Positions 42,157 through 51,113 are shown, counted from the stretch's first letter. The stretch: 64,000 bases of DNA from Tessaracoccus oleiagri (GCF_900103275.1 NZ_FNGP01000003.1:124001-188000); one strand, 5' to 3'. Numbers and translations are program-made. The notes: generated by a model not told the origin, from the sequence alone.

Positions 42157-43621
42157 CGGCGGGTGGCGGACCGACCTCGCCAACGCCGCCAGATCCAGGG
42201 CCGTCTGGGTCGGCTTCGCCGGTTCGCTGTGCATCCTGCTCGGCTCGCTGAGCCCCGCGTACCTGCCCCAGGCGTCGCCCATCTGGGACTGGCTCCCGCG
42301 ATCCGGCCCCGGGCTGGCCACCGTCCGCTGGACCGGGACGGTGCTGACCCTGCTGGGCCTCATGGCGCTGCTGGAGGCCTGGTTCCGGCTGCGTCCGGCG
42401 GCGCGTCGCCGACGGGGACGCCCGCAGTTGCGCAACTGGGCCGTGCTGGCCATCGTCGCCTCGCCGCTGCTCGTCGCCCCCCCGGTCTTCTCGCACGACG
42501 CGTACTCCTACGTGGCCCACGGTTGGCTGCTGCACAACCAGCTCGACCCCTACCAGATCGGGCCTGGCGCCCTGCCCGGCTACTTCGCCGACCAGGTGGC
42601 TTGGGTGTGGCGCGAGACGCCCGCCCCCTACGGCCCGCTCGCGCTGCGCACCAGCCACCTGCTCGTCATCCTCGCGGGGTTCGACCCCGTCTGGGCGGCG
42701 CTGTTGCACAGGATCCCGGCGCTGCTGGGGGTGGGGCTCATCGGCTACTTCGTCCCGCGGATCGCCCGGCTCGTCGGGGTGTCCCGGTCGGGCGCCAGCT
42801 GGTTCGCGACGCTGAACCCGATCCTCATCATCGACTTCATCGGCGGCGCCCACAACGACTCCCTGATGACCGGACTCATGGTGTTCGGCATCTGGCTCAC
42901 GCTGCGCCACCGCTCCTGGTGGGCGGGCGCGATGGTCATCGGCATCGCCGCGGCGATCAAGCAGCCGGCGCTCCTGGCGGCGGTCGCCCTCCCGTTCATG
43001 GTCCGGCCCTGGACCTCCTGGCGGCCACGGCCGCTCGCAGCGGCGATGGGGCGGGCCCTGACGTCCTTGGCGATCGCCGTGGCCGTCTTCGTCGCGATCA
43101 CGTGGGCGACCGGTCTCGGGTTCGGCTGGATCAACGCCACCGACGTGCCGGGCAGGGTCGACACGGTGTCGCCGGTGACCATCCTCGGCCGCGTCCTGCA
43201 GTACCCGGCCACGGCGTTCGGGTGGGATCCGACGGGGTCCGCGGTGTTCGACGTGATCCGCAAGCTCGGCGTCGTGGTGATGGTCGTCGGGATGGTGTGG
43301 TTCGCGATCCTCTACCTCGGCCGACGCCCGATCCGGTTCGTGTCGTGGTCGCTGCTCTGGTTCTCCCTCACCGCCCCGGCCCTGCACTCCTGGTACCTGT
43401 TGTGGGGCGGCGTGCTCCTGCCGATGACGTCGCCCGGACGGCGCACCGTCCGGGCCGCGATCGTCGCCACCGTGGTCCTGCTCGCGTACAACGCCCTCAA
43501 CTTCGGCATCCGCAACGGACTGTGGGTGATCATGCTGATCCTCGTGGGCGCCGCCTACTGGACGATCCACACCCACGAACTGAGCCAGCCCATCGACGAC
43601 GAGGAGTCCGTCTTCGAGTGA
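42149..43621 (+). CDS. Polyprenol-phosphate-mannose-dependent mannosyltransferase (MptB-like)
   Basis: A 490-residue GT-C membrane glycosyltransferase with about 12 helices. The first large loop has HDAYSYVAHGWLLHNQLDPYQIGP, whose acidic residue is the catalytic site in this family. AHNDSLMTGLMVFGIWL and IAAAIKQPALLAA are further MptB-like blocks. It is expected to use polyprenyl-phosphomannose outside the membrane to extend a lipoglycan or mannan. The GTG start is inside the NuoI-like gene and directly follows GGAGGGCG. A tight overlap with the electron-transfer triad does not imply a shared pathway. Confidence 0.78.
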   Translation: MADGGWRTDLANAARSRAVWVGFAGSLCILLGSLSPAYLPQASPIWDWLPRSGPGLATVRWTGTVLTLLGLMALLEAWFRLRPAARRRRGRPQLRNWAVLAIVASPLLVAPPVFSHDAYSYVAHGWLLHNQLDPYQIGPGALPGYFADQVAWVWRETPAPYGPLALRTSHLLVILAGFDPVWAALLHRIPALLGVGLIGYFVPRIARLVGVSRSGASWFATLNPILIIDFIGGAHNDSLMTGLMVFGIWLTLRHRSWWAGAMVIGIAAAIKQPALLAAVALPFMVRPWTSWRPRPLAAAMGRALTSLAIAVAVFVAITWATGLGFGWINATDVPGRVDTVSPVTILGRVLQYPATAFGWDPTGSAVFDVIRKLGVVVMVVGMVWFAILYLGRRPIRFVSWSLLWFSLTAPALHSWYLLWGGVLLPMTSPGRRTVRAAIVATVVLLAYNALNFGIRNGLWVIMLILVGAAYWTIHTHELSQPIDDEESVFE

Positions 43622-43622
43622 G

Positions 43623-44504
43623 TCAGATCGCGTAGTCGACGATCACCGGGCAGTGGTCGCTCATGCGGTGCTCGTACTGCGGCTCGCGGGCGGTCCAGGT
43701 CGACGTGGCGCTGCGGGCCAGGCCGGGGGAGGCGAGGTGGTAGTCGATCCGCCAGCCGATGTCGCCCGTGAACGACTGTCCCCGCCAGCTCCACCACGAG
43801 TAGGGCCCGCTGACGTCACCGGTGTGCCGGCGCACGACGTCGACGAGCGTCCGGGGACCGAGGATGGAGGAGAACCACTCGCGCTCCTCCGGCAGGAACC
43901 CCTCTGAGCGCTGGTTGCCGCGCCAGTTCTTGAGGTCGAGCTGCTGGTGCGCGATGTTGAAGTCGCCCATCACGAGGAACTCGCGGCCCTGGGCCTGCGC
44001 GTCGAGGCGGCTCTCCCGCAGCTGGCGGCGCAGGCCGCGCAGGAAGCGCATCTTGCGCCGGTACTTCTCCTCGCCGAGGCCGTCGTAGGGCCACGCCGCC
44101 CCCTTGGGCAGGTAGAGCGACGCGACGCGCAACGGCGCGTCGGCGAGGTCGACCTCCACGTAGCGACCCTCCGTCGCGAACGGACGCAGGTCGCGGCCGC
44201 CGACGCCGGAGCTGCTGATCTCCTCGACGCGCCCATCCGCCACCCGGTGCAGGGCGCCGCCGTGGAGCGTGCGGACCGCCACCGGGGGCGCCTTGGTCAG
44301 GACGGCGACGCCGTTGCGCCCGGGCAGGTGGCCCAGCTCGAGGGTGGCGTGCCAACCGTCGAAGCCCCACAGCGGCAGGTCGCCGGCGCGGCAACGCACC
44401 TCCTGCACCGCGATCACGTCGGCGGCGGCACCGTCCCAGAAATCACGGAATCCGCGGACCAGGGTCGCGCGGATTCCGTTGACGTTGTGGGTGCCGATAC
44501 GCAT
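43623..44504 (-). CDS. xth: Exodeoxyribonuclease III
   Basis: AP endonuclease/3'-5' exonuclease of the EEP superfamily (293 residues). Signatures in order: HNVNGIRA at the N-terminus, VIAVQEVR with the metal-binding glutamate, VMGDFNIAH, and the C-terminal RMSDHCPVIVDY with the catalytic D-H pair. It repairs abasic sites in DNA. I use the ATG at 44504, with TATCCT exactly 7 bases upstream and no Shine-Dalgarno sequence (likely leaderless); the longer frame would overlap YajQ. The stop faces the mannosyltransferase stop at one base distance. Confidence 0.9.
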   Translation of the reverse strand: MRIGTHNVNGIRATLVRGFRDFWDGAAADVIAVQEVRCRAGDLPLWGFDGWHATLELGHLPGRNGVAVLTKAPPVAVRTLHGGALHRVADGRVEEISSSGVGGRDLRPFATEGRYVEVDLADAPLRVASLYLPKGAAWPYDGLGEEKYRRKMRFLRGLRRQLRESRLDAQAQGREFLVMGDFNIAHQQLDLKNWRGNQRSEGFLPEEREWFSSILGPRTLVDVVRRHTGDVSGPYSWWSWRGQSFTGDIGWRIDYHLASPGLARSATSTWTAREPQYEHRMSDHCPVIVDYAI

Positions 44505-44530
44505 GCCGACGAGGATAGCGGCGCGCGACC

Positions 44531-45022
44531 TCAGCGGTAATTCACGAACTGGGTGGCGAAGTCGAAGTCCTTGTCGCGGATCAGCTTCTGGACGGCCTGG
44601 AGATCGTCGCGGCTCTTCGAGCTGACGCGCAGCTCGTCGCCCTGGATCTGCGCCTTCACGCCCTTCGGGCCCTCGTCGCGGATGAGCTTGGAGATCTTCT
44701 TGGCGTTCTCCTGCGAGATGCCCTCCTGCATCTCTCCGGTGATCTTCCACAGCTTCCCGGACTGGCGGGGCTCGCCGGCCTTCAGCGACTTCAGGTCCAC
44801 CCCGCGGCGCGCGAGCTTGGACTGGAACACGTCGAGCACCGCGTTGACGCGATCCTCGGTGGACGCCTGCATCTCGACGAACTCCCCGGACCACGCGATG
44901 GCCGCATCGGTGTTCTTGAAGTCGAACCGCTGCCGGACCTCCTTGGCCGCCTGGTTGATCGCGTTGTCGACCTCCTGGCGGTCCACCTTGCTCACGACGT
45001 CGAACGAGCTCTCAGCGGCCAT
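44531..45022 (-). CDS. yajQ: YajQ family nucleotide-binding protein
   Basis: A 163-residue protein with two similar alpha-beta domains. It begins [20 protein letters not shown] and ends [26 protein letters not shown], both diagnostic for YajQ. Members bind cyclic di-GMP or RNA in other bacteria; the function here is unproven. A GGAG motif lies six bases before the ATG. It lies upstream of and in line with xth on the minus strand, 26 bases apart. Confidence 0.92.
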   Translation of the reverse strand: MAAESSFDVVSKVDRQEVDNAINQAAKEVRQRFDFKNTDAAIAWSGEFVEMQASTEDRVNAVLDVFQSKLARRGVDLKSLKAGEPRQSGKLWKITGEMQEGISQENAKKISKLIRDEGPKGVKAQIQGDELRVSSKSRDDLQAVQKLIRDKDFDFATQFVNYR

Positions 45023-45086
45023 GGGGTGCTCCTGTCTTCGGGGGATGATCGGTCCGGACCAGCCTACCGGCCTCTTCCGGGCTGCT

Positions 45087-45116
45087 TTGCCGACACCGGA
45101 GAACAGGTGCTAGCCT
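45087..45116 (+). promoter_or_regulatory. Promoter of tRNA-Tyr
   Basis: TTGCCG (45087-45092) and TAGCCT (45111-45116) are separated by 18 bases and end 21 bases before the tRNA. Confidence 0.5.
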
Positions 45117-45137
45117 TGGTCCGCGCTGAGCGCAATC

Positions 45138-45219
45138 GGCAGGTTGCCCGAGCGGCCAAAGGGAGCGGTCTGTAAAACCGTCGGCACAGCCTACGTTGGT
45201 TCGAATCCAACACCTGCCA
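45138..45219 (+). tRNA. tRNA-Tyr (anticodon GTA)
   Basis: An 82-base class II tRNA. The acceptor stem pairs GGCAGGT (45138-45144) with ACCTGCC (45212-45218), discriminator A. The anticodon loop reads CTGTAAA with GTA at 45172-45174. A long variable arm (CGTCGGCACAGCCTACG region) and the GGTTCGAATCC T-loop are present. CCA is not encoded. Confidence 0.95.
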
Positions 45220-45293
45220 CCCAGACCCCGGATCGGATTGATCCGGGGTCTACTGCTTCCCGTGGGCACCCCCGCGTTCCTACACTGCTCGCC

Positions 45294-46739
45294 ATGGAGC
45301 ACGCATCGACCGTCGGCCCTCTCGCGGCGATGTGGCGGGTACTGGACCTGGACCTCGACGTCGAGGCGACGGCCCACGGGCTGCTGCGCGACGCCGATGC
45401 CTCCTTCTGGCTCGACTCCGCCTCCGTCGCCACCGGCAACGGGCGCCACAGCATCATCGGCACCGACCGGGGGAGTCTCGCCGAGGTGGTGCGTTACCGC
45501 CTCGCCGACGGGCACGTGCGGCTCCGCGCCGGCGGCCGGGATCGCACCGTCCCGGCGGACGTCCTGACGCACCTGCAGCGACAGCTGGCCACTCCGGTGG
45601 TCGGCGACCTCCCCGACCTGCCCTTCCGCGGCGGCTACGTCGGCTACCTCGGCTACGAGTGCAAGGCGCTCACCGTCGCGCCCGGCCGGCACACCGCGGA
45701 GACGCCCGACGCGTACTGGCTGCGTCCGCAGTCCTTCCTGGTGCACGACCACGCCACCGGCCGGACGCACCTCGCCGCCCTCCACCCCCACGGCGGGGAC
45801 ACCGGCGAGGCGGCCGCGCTCCTGGACGCGCTGGAGGCGGCGCTGGTGGAGCGGACGCCGGGCACGGAGGCGGTCCCCGAGGACTTCGGCGAGGCCCCCG
45901 GCCGCTGGCGCCTGCCCGCCCGGGAGTACGAGTCGAGGGTCCGCCGGGCGCAGGCGGCGCTGCGACGCGGGGACTCCTACGAGATCTGCCTCACCGACAC
46001 GTTCGTCGCCGACGCCCATCCCGGCGGGTGGGAGCTCTACCGAATCCTGCGCCGCCTGAACCCCGCCCCGTACGCCGCCCACCTCCGGTTCCGCACCTTC
46101 GGCGACTCCCTCGACGTGCTCTCCGCCTCCCCCGAGCGATTCCTGAGGGTGGACCGCGACCGGACGGTGGAGAGCCGTCCCATCAAGGGCACCGCACCCC
46201 GCGCCGCGCACCCCGCCGAGGATCGCCGGCTCGCCGCCGACCTCGGCGCCGACCCGAAGACCCGCGCCGAGAACCTGATCATCGTCGACCTGCTCCGCAA
46301 CGACCTCGGCCGGGTCTGCCGGCCGGGAACCGTGCACGTGCCGGAGCTCATGCAGGTGGAGAGCTACGCGACCGTCCACCAGCTCGTCTCCACCGTCCGC
46401 GGGCAACTGCGCGCCGACAAGGACCTCGTCGACCTCCTCCGCGCCTGCTTCCCGGGCGGCTCCATGACCGGTGCCCCCAAACCGCGGACCCTCGAACTCA
46501 TCGACGAGCTGGAGGCGGGGCCGCGGGGCATCTACTCGGGGACGCTCGGGCACCTGGGCTTCGACGGCAGCGCCGACCTCGCCATCGTCATCCGCACCCT
46601 CGTCGGCGACGGGCGGCGCTGGACCCTCGGCGCGGGCGGCGCAGTGGTGCTGGACTCCGATCCCGACGCCGAGAACGCCGAGAAGGAGCTCAAGGCCCGC
46701 GCGCTGCGCCGCGCGCTCCGGAGCGCAACCGGCCCCTGA
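45294..46739 (+). CDS. pabB: Aminodeoxychorismate synthase component I
   Basis: Chorismate-utilising enzyme of 481 residues that, with a glutaminase, forms 4-amino-4-deoxychorismate for folate. The diagnostic ESRPIKGTAPR contains K298, the nucleophilic lysine of PabB (anthranilate synthase has alanine there). Also seen are LTDTFVADAH, SPERFLRV, the ENLIIVDLLRNDLGRV block and FPGGSMTGAPKPRTLELI. There is no fused glutaminase or lyase domain. TACACT lies 7 bases before the ATG with no Shine-Dalgarno sequence, so translation may be leaderless; the frame is open through the tRNA upstream but that is not coding. Confidence 0.88.
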   Translation: MEHASTVGPLAAMWRVLDLDLDVEATAHGLLRDADASFWLDSASVATGNGRHSIIGTDRGSLAEVVRYRLADGHVRLRAGGRDRTVPADVLTHLQRQLATPVVGDLPDLPFRGGYVGYLGYECKALTVAPGRHTAETPDAYWLRPQSFLVHDHATGRTHLAALHPHGGDTGEAAALLDALEAALVERTPGTEAVPEDFGEAPGRWRLPAREYESRVRRAQAALRRGDSYEICLTDTFVADAHPGGWELYRILRRLNPAPYAAHLRFRTFGDSLDVLSASPERFLRVDRDRTVESRPIKGTAPRAAHPAEDRRLAADLGADPKTRAENLIIVDLLRNDLGRVCRPGTVHVPELMQVESYATVHQLVSTVRGQLRADKDLVDLLRACFPGGSMTGAPKPRTLELIDELEAGPRGIYSGTLGHLGFDGSADLAIVIRTLVGDGRRWTLGAGGAVVLDSDPDAENAEKELKARALRRALRSATGP

Positions 46740-46783
46740 ACCGGGCTTCGTGTGCCACGCTTGGAAGCGACGAGAGGACCCCC

Positions 46784-47494
46784 ATGCCCACACCCCACAT
46801 CGCAGCGGAGCCCGGCCAGATCGCCGAGCTCGTGATCATGCCCGGCGACCCGGTCCGGGCGCGCCGCATCGCCCAGCAGCGGATGGCCGATGCGCAGCTC
46901 GTGTCCGAGGTCCGGGGCATCGGCGCCTGGACGGGCACGGTCGACGGCGTACCGATGACCGTCATGGCGTCCGGGATGGGCGTGCCGTCGATGTCGATCT
47001 ACGCGACGGAGCTCTACCGGGAGTACGGCGTCCGGCGCATCGCCCGCGTCGGTACCTGCGGCGGGATCCCGGACCACGTCTCGGTGGCCGACGTGATCAT
47101 CGCGGTCTCCGCGCACACGGACTCCGGCATCGCGACTTCGGCCCTGCCGGGCGTCACCCTGTCGCTGGCGGCATCGTTCGACATGCTGGCCGGTGCGGTG
47201 GCCCAGGCCAGGGGAGCGGGGCGGAGGGTGCACGTCGGGCCGGTGTTCACCTCGGACCAGTTCTACCACCCGCGCACCGACCTCATCCCCGTCCTCGAGG
47301 GCCTCGGCACCCTCGGGGTGGAGATGGAGGCGGCAGCGCTGTACTTCGCCGCCGCCCGCGAGGGCAGGGATGCGCTCGCCTGCCTCACCGTCTCGGACCA
47401 CCTCCGGGACCACTCCGCCGACCTCACGTCGCAGGAGCGCGAGCAGCTCTACGAGGTGGCGCTGGAGGCCGCGATCGCCGGTCTGTGCGCCTGA
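46784..47494 (+). CDS. deoD: Purine-nucleoside phosphorylase (DeoD type)
   Basis: A 236-residue hexameric-type phosphorylase. MPTPHI and AELVIMPGDPVRAR bind phosphate; GMGVPSMSIYATELYREYGV, RVGTCGG and VEMEAAALY are family signatures; VSDHL near the C-terminus carries the catalytic aspartate. It cleaves purine nucleosides with phosphate for salvage. The ATG has GAGAGGA 6 bases upstream and lies 44 bases after pabB. The longer frame upstream is a shadow of pabB. Confidence 0.92.
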   Translation: MPTPHIAAEPGQIAELVIMPGDPVRARRIAQQRMADAQLVSEVRGIGAWTGTVDGVPMTVMASGMGVPSMSIYATELYREYGVRRIARVGTCGGIPDHVSVADVIIAVSAHTDSGIATSALPGVTLSLAASFDMLAGAVAQARGAGRRVHVGPVFTSDQFYHPRTDLIPVLEGLGTLGVEMEAAALYFAAAREGRDALACLTVSDHLRDHSADLTSQEREQLYEVALEAAIAGLCA

Positions 47495-47506
47495 TCGGTG
47501 GCCGAT

Positions 47507-47536
47507 TTGCTGGCTCGCTCCGGCGTCGTGTATGTT
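47507..47536 (+). promoter_or_regulatory. Promoter of the tRNA-Thr/tRNA-Met/rpmG unit
   Basis: TTGCTG (47507-47512) and TATGTT (47531-47536) are separated by 18 bases, ending 13 bases before tRNA-Thr. Confidence 0.5.
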
Positions 47537-47549
47537 TGGTCGTCGGCTG

Positions 47550-47622
47550 GCCCCTATAGCTCAGTAGGCAGAGCGTCTCCATGGTAAGGAGAAGGTCTGC
47601 GGTTCGATTCCGCATGGGGGCT
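47550..47622 (+). tRNA. tRNA-Thr (anticodon GGT)
   Basis: 73 bases. The acceptor stem GCCCCTA pairs with TGGGGGC (one G-T pair), D-arm GCTC/GAGC, anticodon stem TCTCC/GGAGA with loop ATGGTAA (GGT), and T-arm TGCGG/CCGCA. CCA is not encoded. Confidence 0.95.
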
Positions 47623-47627
47623 CGATT

Positions 47628-47643
47628 CCTTCCCACAGGAAGG
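47628..47643 (+). other. Small hairpin between two tRNA genes
   Basis: CCTTCC-CACA-GGAAGG, a perfect 6-bp stem in the 28-base spacer between tRNA-Thr and tRNA-Met. It may guide processing of a joint precursor. Confidence 0.4.
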
Positions 47644-47650
47644 GTCAACT

Positions 47651-47723
47651 GACGGGGTAGCTCAGTCGGTAGAGCAAGCGGCTCATAATCGCTGTGTCGC
47701 GGGTTCAAGTCCCGCCCTCGTCA
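47651..47723 (+). tRNA. tRNA-Met (anticodon CAT), elongator type
   Basis: 73 bases. Acceptor GACGGGG pairs with CCTCGTC, D-arm GCTC/GAGC, anticodon stem AGCGG/TCGCT with loop CTCATAA, and T-arm GCGGG/CCCGC. A paired 1-72 position and the lack of three G-C pairs in the anticodon stem exclude an initiator tRNA. A lysidine-modified Ile tRNA also reads CAT in the gene and cannot be excluded, but the rpmG context favours elongator Met. Confidence 0.9.
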
Positions 47724-47775
47724 CCGAACAAGGCTTTCACCAAGCGCCTCGGCGCGCAGAGCAAAGGAAGACATC

Positions 47776-47946
47776 ATGGCCAAGAAGGGCGCGGACGTCC
47801 GTCCGAAGATCACGCTTGCCTGCACCGAGTGCAAGGAGCGCAACTACATCACGAAGAAGAACCGTCGGAACACCCCCGACCGGCTCGAGCTGAAGAAGTT
47901 CTGCCCGCGCTGCCGCGTGCACCAGGTGCACCGCGAGACCCGCTGA
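47776..47946 (+). CDS. rpmG: 50S ribosomal protein L33
   Basis: A 56-residue ribosomal protein beginning [19 protein letters not shown]. The zinc cysteines are present (C16, C19, C43, C46), so this is the zinc-binding form. The ATG follows AAAGGAAG. It is followed by a strong intrinsic terminator. Confidence 0.97.
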   Translation: MAKKGADVRPKITLACTECKERNYITKKNRRNTPDRLELKKFCPRCRVHQVHRETR

Positions 47947-47960
47947 CCCAGAGCATCCGA

Positions 47961-47988
47961 AACGACCGCCCACGGGCGGTCGTTTTGC
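47961..47988 (+). terminator. Intrinsic terminator after rpmG
   Basis: 10-bp perfect stem AACGACCGCC / GGCGGTCGTT with a 4-base loop, then TTGCTTT. Placed 14 bases after the rpmG stop. Confidence 0.85.
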
Positions 47989-48056
47989 TTTGCCCGGGGC
48001 AGCGAACGCCACCGGTGCGTCACCGGGTCCCGGCCCGTTCGGGGTAGCCTTGGCCC

Positions 48057-48479
48057 ATGCCGATCAGCTCCGAACACGCCGGCCGCCGCTATCCGGCCTC
48101 GGCCCCCTACGAGGTGAGCCGGGCGAAGATCGCCGAGTTCGCCGCCGCGCTGGGGGACGACAACCCCGCCTACTCCGGTGACCAGCCCGTCGCCCCGCCC
48201 ACCTTCGCGGCCATCATCGCCGCGCAGGCGTGGGAAGCGCTCTTCGGCGACGCCGAGCTGGGTCTGGCGCTGCACCGGACCATGCACGGCGACCAGCAGT
48301 TCGACTTCCACCGGCCGCTCGTGCCGGGCGACCAGGTGGTCGCGCAGCTGGGCATCGAGCGCGTCCGCAACCGCGGTAACCTCGACATGGTGACGATCGT
48401 CGTCGAGCTCACGGTCGAGGGGGAGCCCGTCTGCTCCGCCCGCTCCACCCTGATCCACACCCGCGAGGAGGCGGCATGA
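48057..48479 (+). CDS. MaoC/FAS1-like dehydratase, HadA-like
   Basis: A 140-residue hot-dog-fold protein of the N-terminal MaoC (FAS1_DH_region) type. It begins with a YEVSRAKIAEFAAALGDDNPAY segment and has the HGDQQFDFHRPLVPGDQVVAQ block. It corresponds to the non-catalytic HadA partner of actinobacterial 3-hydroxyacyl-thioester dehydratases. It overlaps the hadB-like gene by ATGA, which suggests an obligate heterodimer. TAGCCT lies 6 bases upstream of the ATG and no Shine-Dalgarno sequence is seen (likely leaderless). Substrates are probably acyl chains of ordinary fatty acid metabolism, because no mycolate genes are nearby. Confidence 0.82.
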   Translation: MPISSEHAGRRYPASAPYEVSRAKIAEFAAALGDDNPAYSGDQPVAPPTFAAIIAAQAWEALFGDAELGLALHRTMHGDQQFDFHRPLVPGDQVVAQLGIERVRNRGNLDMVTIVVELTVEGEPVCSARSTLIHTREEAA

Positions 48480-48871
48480 ACGTCGGCGACACCCGTGAAC
48501 TCACGGTCCCGGTGACGCGCTCCCGGGTCGTGCGCTACTCCGGCGCCTCCACGGACTTCAACGAGATCCACTTCTCCGACCGCCACGCCCGCGCGATCGG
48601 GCTCCCCGGCGTCGTCGCCCACGGCATGTGGACGATGGGCGCCGGCCTGCGCGTCGTGACCGACTGGGTGGGCGATCCCGCCCGGGTGCTCAGCTACTTC
48701 GTCCGCTTCACGCGCCCCGTGGTCGTCCCGGACACCGACGAGGGCACCGAGGTGGTCTACACCGCCACGGTCGCCTCCATCGAGGACGGCGTCGCGAAGC
48801 TGACCATCACGGCCACCTGCGGTGACGAGGCGGTGCTCGGCGCCGCGAAGGCCGAGGTGCGCGTTGCTTGA
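48476..48871 (+). CDS. MaoC-type dehydratase, HadB-like catalytic subunit
   Basis: A 131-residue hot-dog-fold enoyl hydratase/dehydratase. The hydratase-2 motif reads YSGASTDFNEIHFSDRHARA followed by GLPGVVAHGM, with catalytic D and H in DFNEIH. It forms the active heterodimer with the HadA-like protein. The ATG overlaps the preceding stop. The end overlaps murB by eight bases. Confidence 0.85.
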   Translation: MNVGDTRELTVPVTRSRVVRYSGASTDFNEIHFSDRHARAIGLPGVVAHGMWTMGAGLRVVTDWVGDPARVLSYFVRFTRPVVVPDTDEGTEVVYTATVASIEDGVAKLTITATCGDEAVLGAAKAEVRVA

Positions 48872-49976
48872 CTGGAATGACGTCGTGGAGGACGTCGAGG
48901 CCTGCCAGGTCGAGCGGGTGACGAGGGGTCCCGTCGACGTGGACGCCACGCCTTCCCGTCGGCTCGCCGACCACACCACGCTCCGGGTGGGCGGCGAGGC
49001 CGACCGGTTCGAGGTGGCCCGCACCGACGCGGAACTGGTCGAGCTCGTCCGGGAGGCCGACGCCGAGGGTACGCCGCTCCTCGTCCTGGGTGGGGGGTCG
49101 AACGTGCTCGTCCCCGACGAGGGCTTCCGGGGCACGGTCGTCCTCGTCGCCAACACCGGCGTCGACGGCGACGTCAGTCACTGCGGGGGCGCGGTCGTGA
49201 AGGTCGGCGCCGGCGAGAACTGGGACGACTTCGTCGCGTTCGCCGTGGGCCAGGAGTGGTCGGGCATCGAGTCGCTGTCGGGCATCCCCGGCAGCGTCGG
49301 GGCCACGCCCATCCAGAACGTCGGCGCGTACGGCAGCGAGGTGGGGGAGTACGTCTACCGCGTGCGCACCTGGGACCGCGTCGCGGACCGGCAGCGCACC
49401 TTCATGCCGGCGGACTGCGGCTTCGGCTACCGCACCAGCGTCTTCAAGGAGCACCCCGGCCGCTACGTCGTGCTCGACGTGACGTTCCAGTTCACGCTCG
49501 GCGACCTCTCGGCGCCCGTCCGCTACGCCGAACTGGCCCGGCGGCTCGGGGTCGAGATCGGCGCGCGGGTCGAGTCCTCGACGGTCCGGGACACCGTACT
49601 GGCGATCCGCGCGGGCAAGGGGATGGTGCTGAACGACGCGGACCCGGACACCTGGTCGGCCGGCAGCTTCTTCACCAACCCGATCCTCACCGAGGACGAG
49701 GCCGCGCGCCTGCCCGACGACGCACCGCGCTTCCCGGCGCCGGGCGGCCTGGTGAAGACCAGCGCGGCCTGGCTGATCCAGCACGCCGGCTTCGACAAGG
49801 GCTACGGTCACGGCAACGCGGGCCTGTCGACGAAGCACGTCCTCGCGCTGACCAACCGCGGCGGGGCCACCGCCGGCGAACTCGTCGCCCTCGCCCGCGA
49901 GGTGCGCGACGGGGTGGAGCAGCGGCTCGGCGTCCGGCTCGTCCCCGAGGTCAACCTGGTGGGTCTCGAGCTCTGA
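48864..49976 (+). CDS. murB: UDP-N-acetylenolpyruvoylglucosamine reductase
   Basis: FAD enzyme of peptidoglycan precursor synthesis (370 residues), reducing UDP-GlcNAc-enolpyruvate to UDP-MurNAc with NADPH. The FAD-binding segment is LLVLGGGSNVLVPDEGF, the central block SGIPGSVGATPIQNVGAYGSEV, and the catalytic serine lies in SAGSFFTNP with glutamate in VPEVNLVG. Its length and blocks are those of type I MurB. The TTG at 48864 is the best start: GAGG lies 6 bases before it and it overlaps hadB by 8 bases; later GTG codons would cut the N-terminus. Confidence 0.9.
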   Translation: MLDWNDVVEDVEACQVERVTRGPVDVDATPSRRLADHTTLRVGGEADRFEVARTDAELVELVREADAEGTPLLVLGGGSNVLVPDEGFRGTVVLVANTGVDGDVSHCGGAVVKVGAGENWDDFVAFAVGQEWSGIESLSGIPGSVGATPIQNVGAYGSEVGEYVYRVRTWDRVADRQRTFMPADCGFGYRTSVFKEHPGRYVVLDVTFQFTLGDLSAPVRYAELARRLGVEIGARVESSTVRDTVLAIRAGKGMVLNDADPDTWSAGSFFTNPILTEDEAARLPDDAPRFPAPGGLVKTSAAWLIQHAGFDKGYGHGNAGLSTKHVLALTNRGGATAGELVALAREVRDGVEQRLGVRLVPEVNLVGLEL

Positions 49977-50082
49977 CCGCCCGCCGCGGCGTCGCCGACG
50001 ATCTAAAGCTGAACTTGAGGGACTATCCCCGCCGAGCGCGCGGCCGCTAGCCTCACCCTCGAATCCACTTCGAGGAGGGTGC

Positions 50083-51096
50083 ATGCGCCGGTTCAGGGTC
50101 CTGTTGGCCATGGTGGTCGCCACGTTGCTGGGCTTCGGCGGGCTCGCGGTGCCGCAGGCACACGCCAGCGTCCAGAGCGACTTCATCGGTTCGCTGGTGA
50201 AGGCCGCCCAGGAGAACGAGCGCGACACCGGCATCCCGGCGTCCGTGACCATCGGCATGGCCGCGCTCGAGACCGGGTGGGGGCGTTCCTCGATGGCGAA
50301 GGAGCCGATGAACACCCTGTTCAACATCAAGTGCACCGCCAAGCCGTCGCCCTACCAGAAGGGCTGCAGCGAGGTCGCCAGCTACGAGTACGACAGCAAC
50401 GGCGTGCGCTACCTCAAGGTCTCGGGCTTCCGCACCTACGCCAACACCGGCGACTCCCTGAAGGACTTCGGGCTGTTCCTCACGACGCTCACCCGCTACG
50501 CGAAGGCGTTCGACCACACCACCAACCCCGACGCGTTCGTCCGCGAGGTGCACGCCGCCGGCTACGCCACCGATCCCCGCTACACCGAACTGGTAGTCGG
50601 CATCATGCGGTCCTACAACCTGTACCAGTACAACGTCGGGGGCAGGACGGCGCTGGGCGACACCAGCAAGCTGCCCGTCACCGGCCGCGACTTCGGCGAC
50701 CTCACGCTGGGCAGCGCCGGCCAGAGGGTCACGACGCTGCAGCGGCTGCTTTCCGAGCAGATGGGGCGCACGATCCAGTTCGACGGAAGGTACGGCTGGC
50801 AGACGCAGGACGCGGTGGCGGACTGGCAGTACGAGAAGAAGTTCCCGGAGCAGAGCGGCGACGTGGACCGCGCCACCTGGGAGGCCATCGTGCCGACGCT
50901 CAGCCAGGGCGACCGCGGGCCGCTCGTCAAGGCGCTGCAGCTCGAACTCCGGCACGCCGGCTACTCGATGGTCACCGACGACGGCGTCTTCGGCTCCCTG
51001 ACGAAGCAGGCGGTCGAGGACTTCCAGCGACGGCACTCGCTGCCCGTCACCGGCACCGTCGCCACGATGACCTGGGGACGCCTGCTCGGCAACTGA
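50083..51096 (+). CDS. Secreted glucosaminidase with two peptidoglycan-binding domains
   Basis: A 337-residue secreted cell-wall hydrolase. The signal peptide covers residues 1-28, cleaved after PQAHA. The glycoside hydrolase family 73 domain (about 33-190) has the catalytic E63 in AALETGWGRSS and the NTLFNIKC block. Two PG_binding_1 domains follow (about 207-270 and 275-337), recognised by LGSAGQRVTTLQRLL / DGRYGWQTQDAVADWQ and QGDRGPLVKALQLEL / DGVFGSLTKQAVEDFQ. It sits right after murB, suggesting a role in wall turnover or division. A small hairpin (CTCGAA/TTCGAG, 50058-50074) touches the GGAGGG ribosome site. Confidence 0.88.
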   Translation: MRRFRVLLAMVVATLLGFGGLAVPQAHASVQSDFIGSLVKAAQENERDTGIPASVTIGMAALETGWGRSSMAKEPMNTLFNIKCTAKPSPYQKGCSEVASYEYDSNGVRYLKVSGFRTYANTGDSLKDFGLFLTTLTRYAKAFDHTTNPDAFVREVHAAGYATDPRYTELVVGIMRSYNLYQYNVGGRTALGDTSKLPVTGRDFGDLTLGSAGQRVTTLQRLLSEQMGRTIQFDGRYGWQTQDAVADWQYEKKFPEQSGDVDRATWEAIVPTLSQGDRGPLVKALQLELRHAGYSMVTDDGVFGSLTKQAVEDFQRRHSLPVTGTVATMTWGRLLGN

Positions 51097-51113
51097 GGGT
51101 AGACTCAGGCGGC

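Noticed and set aside
48057-48871. HadAB as evidence for a mycolic-acid producing organism
   Set aside because: MaoC-pair genes occur beside rpmG and murB in many Actinobacteria without mycolates; no hadC or other mycolate gene is seen.
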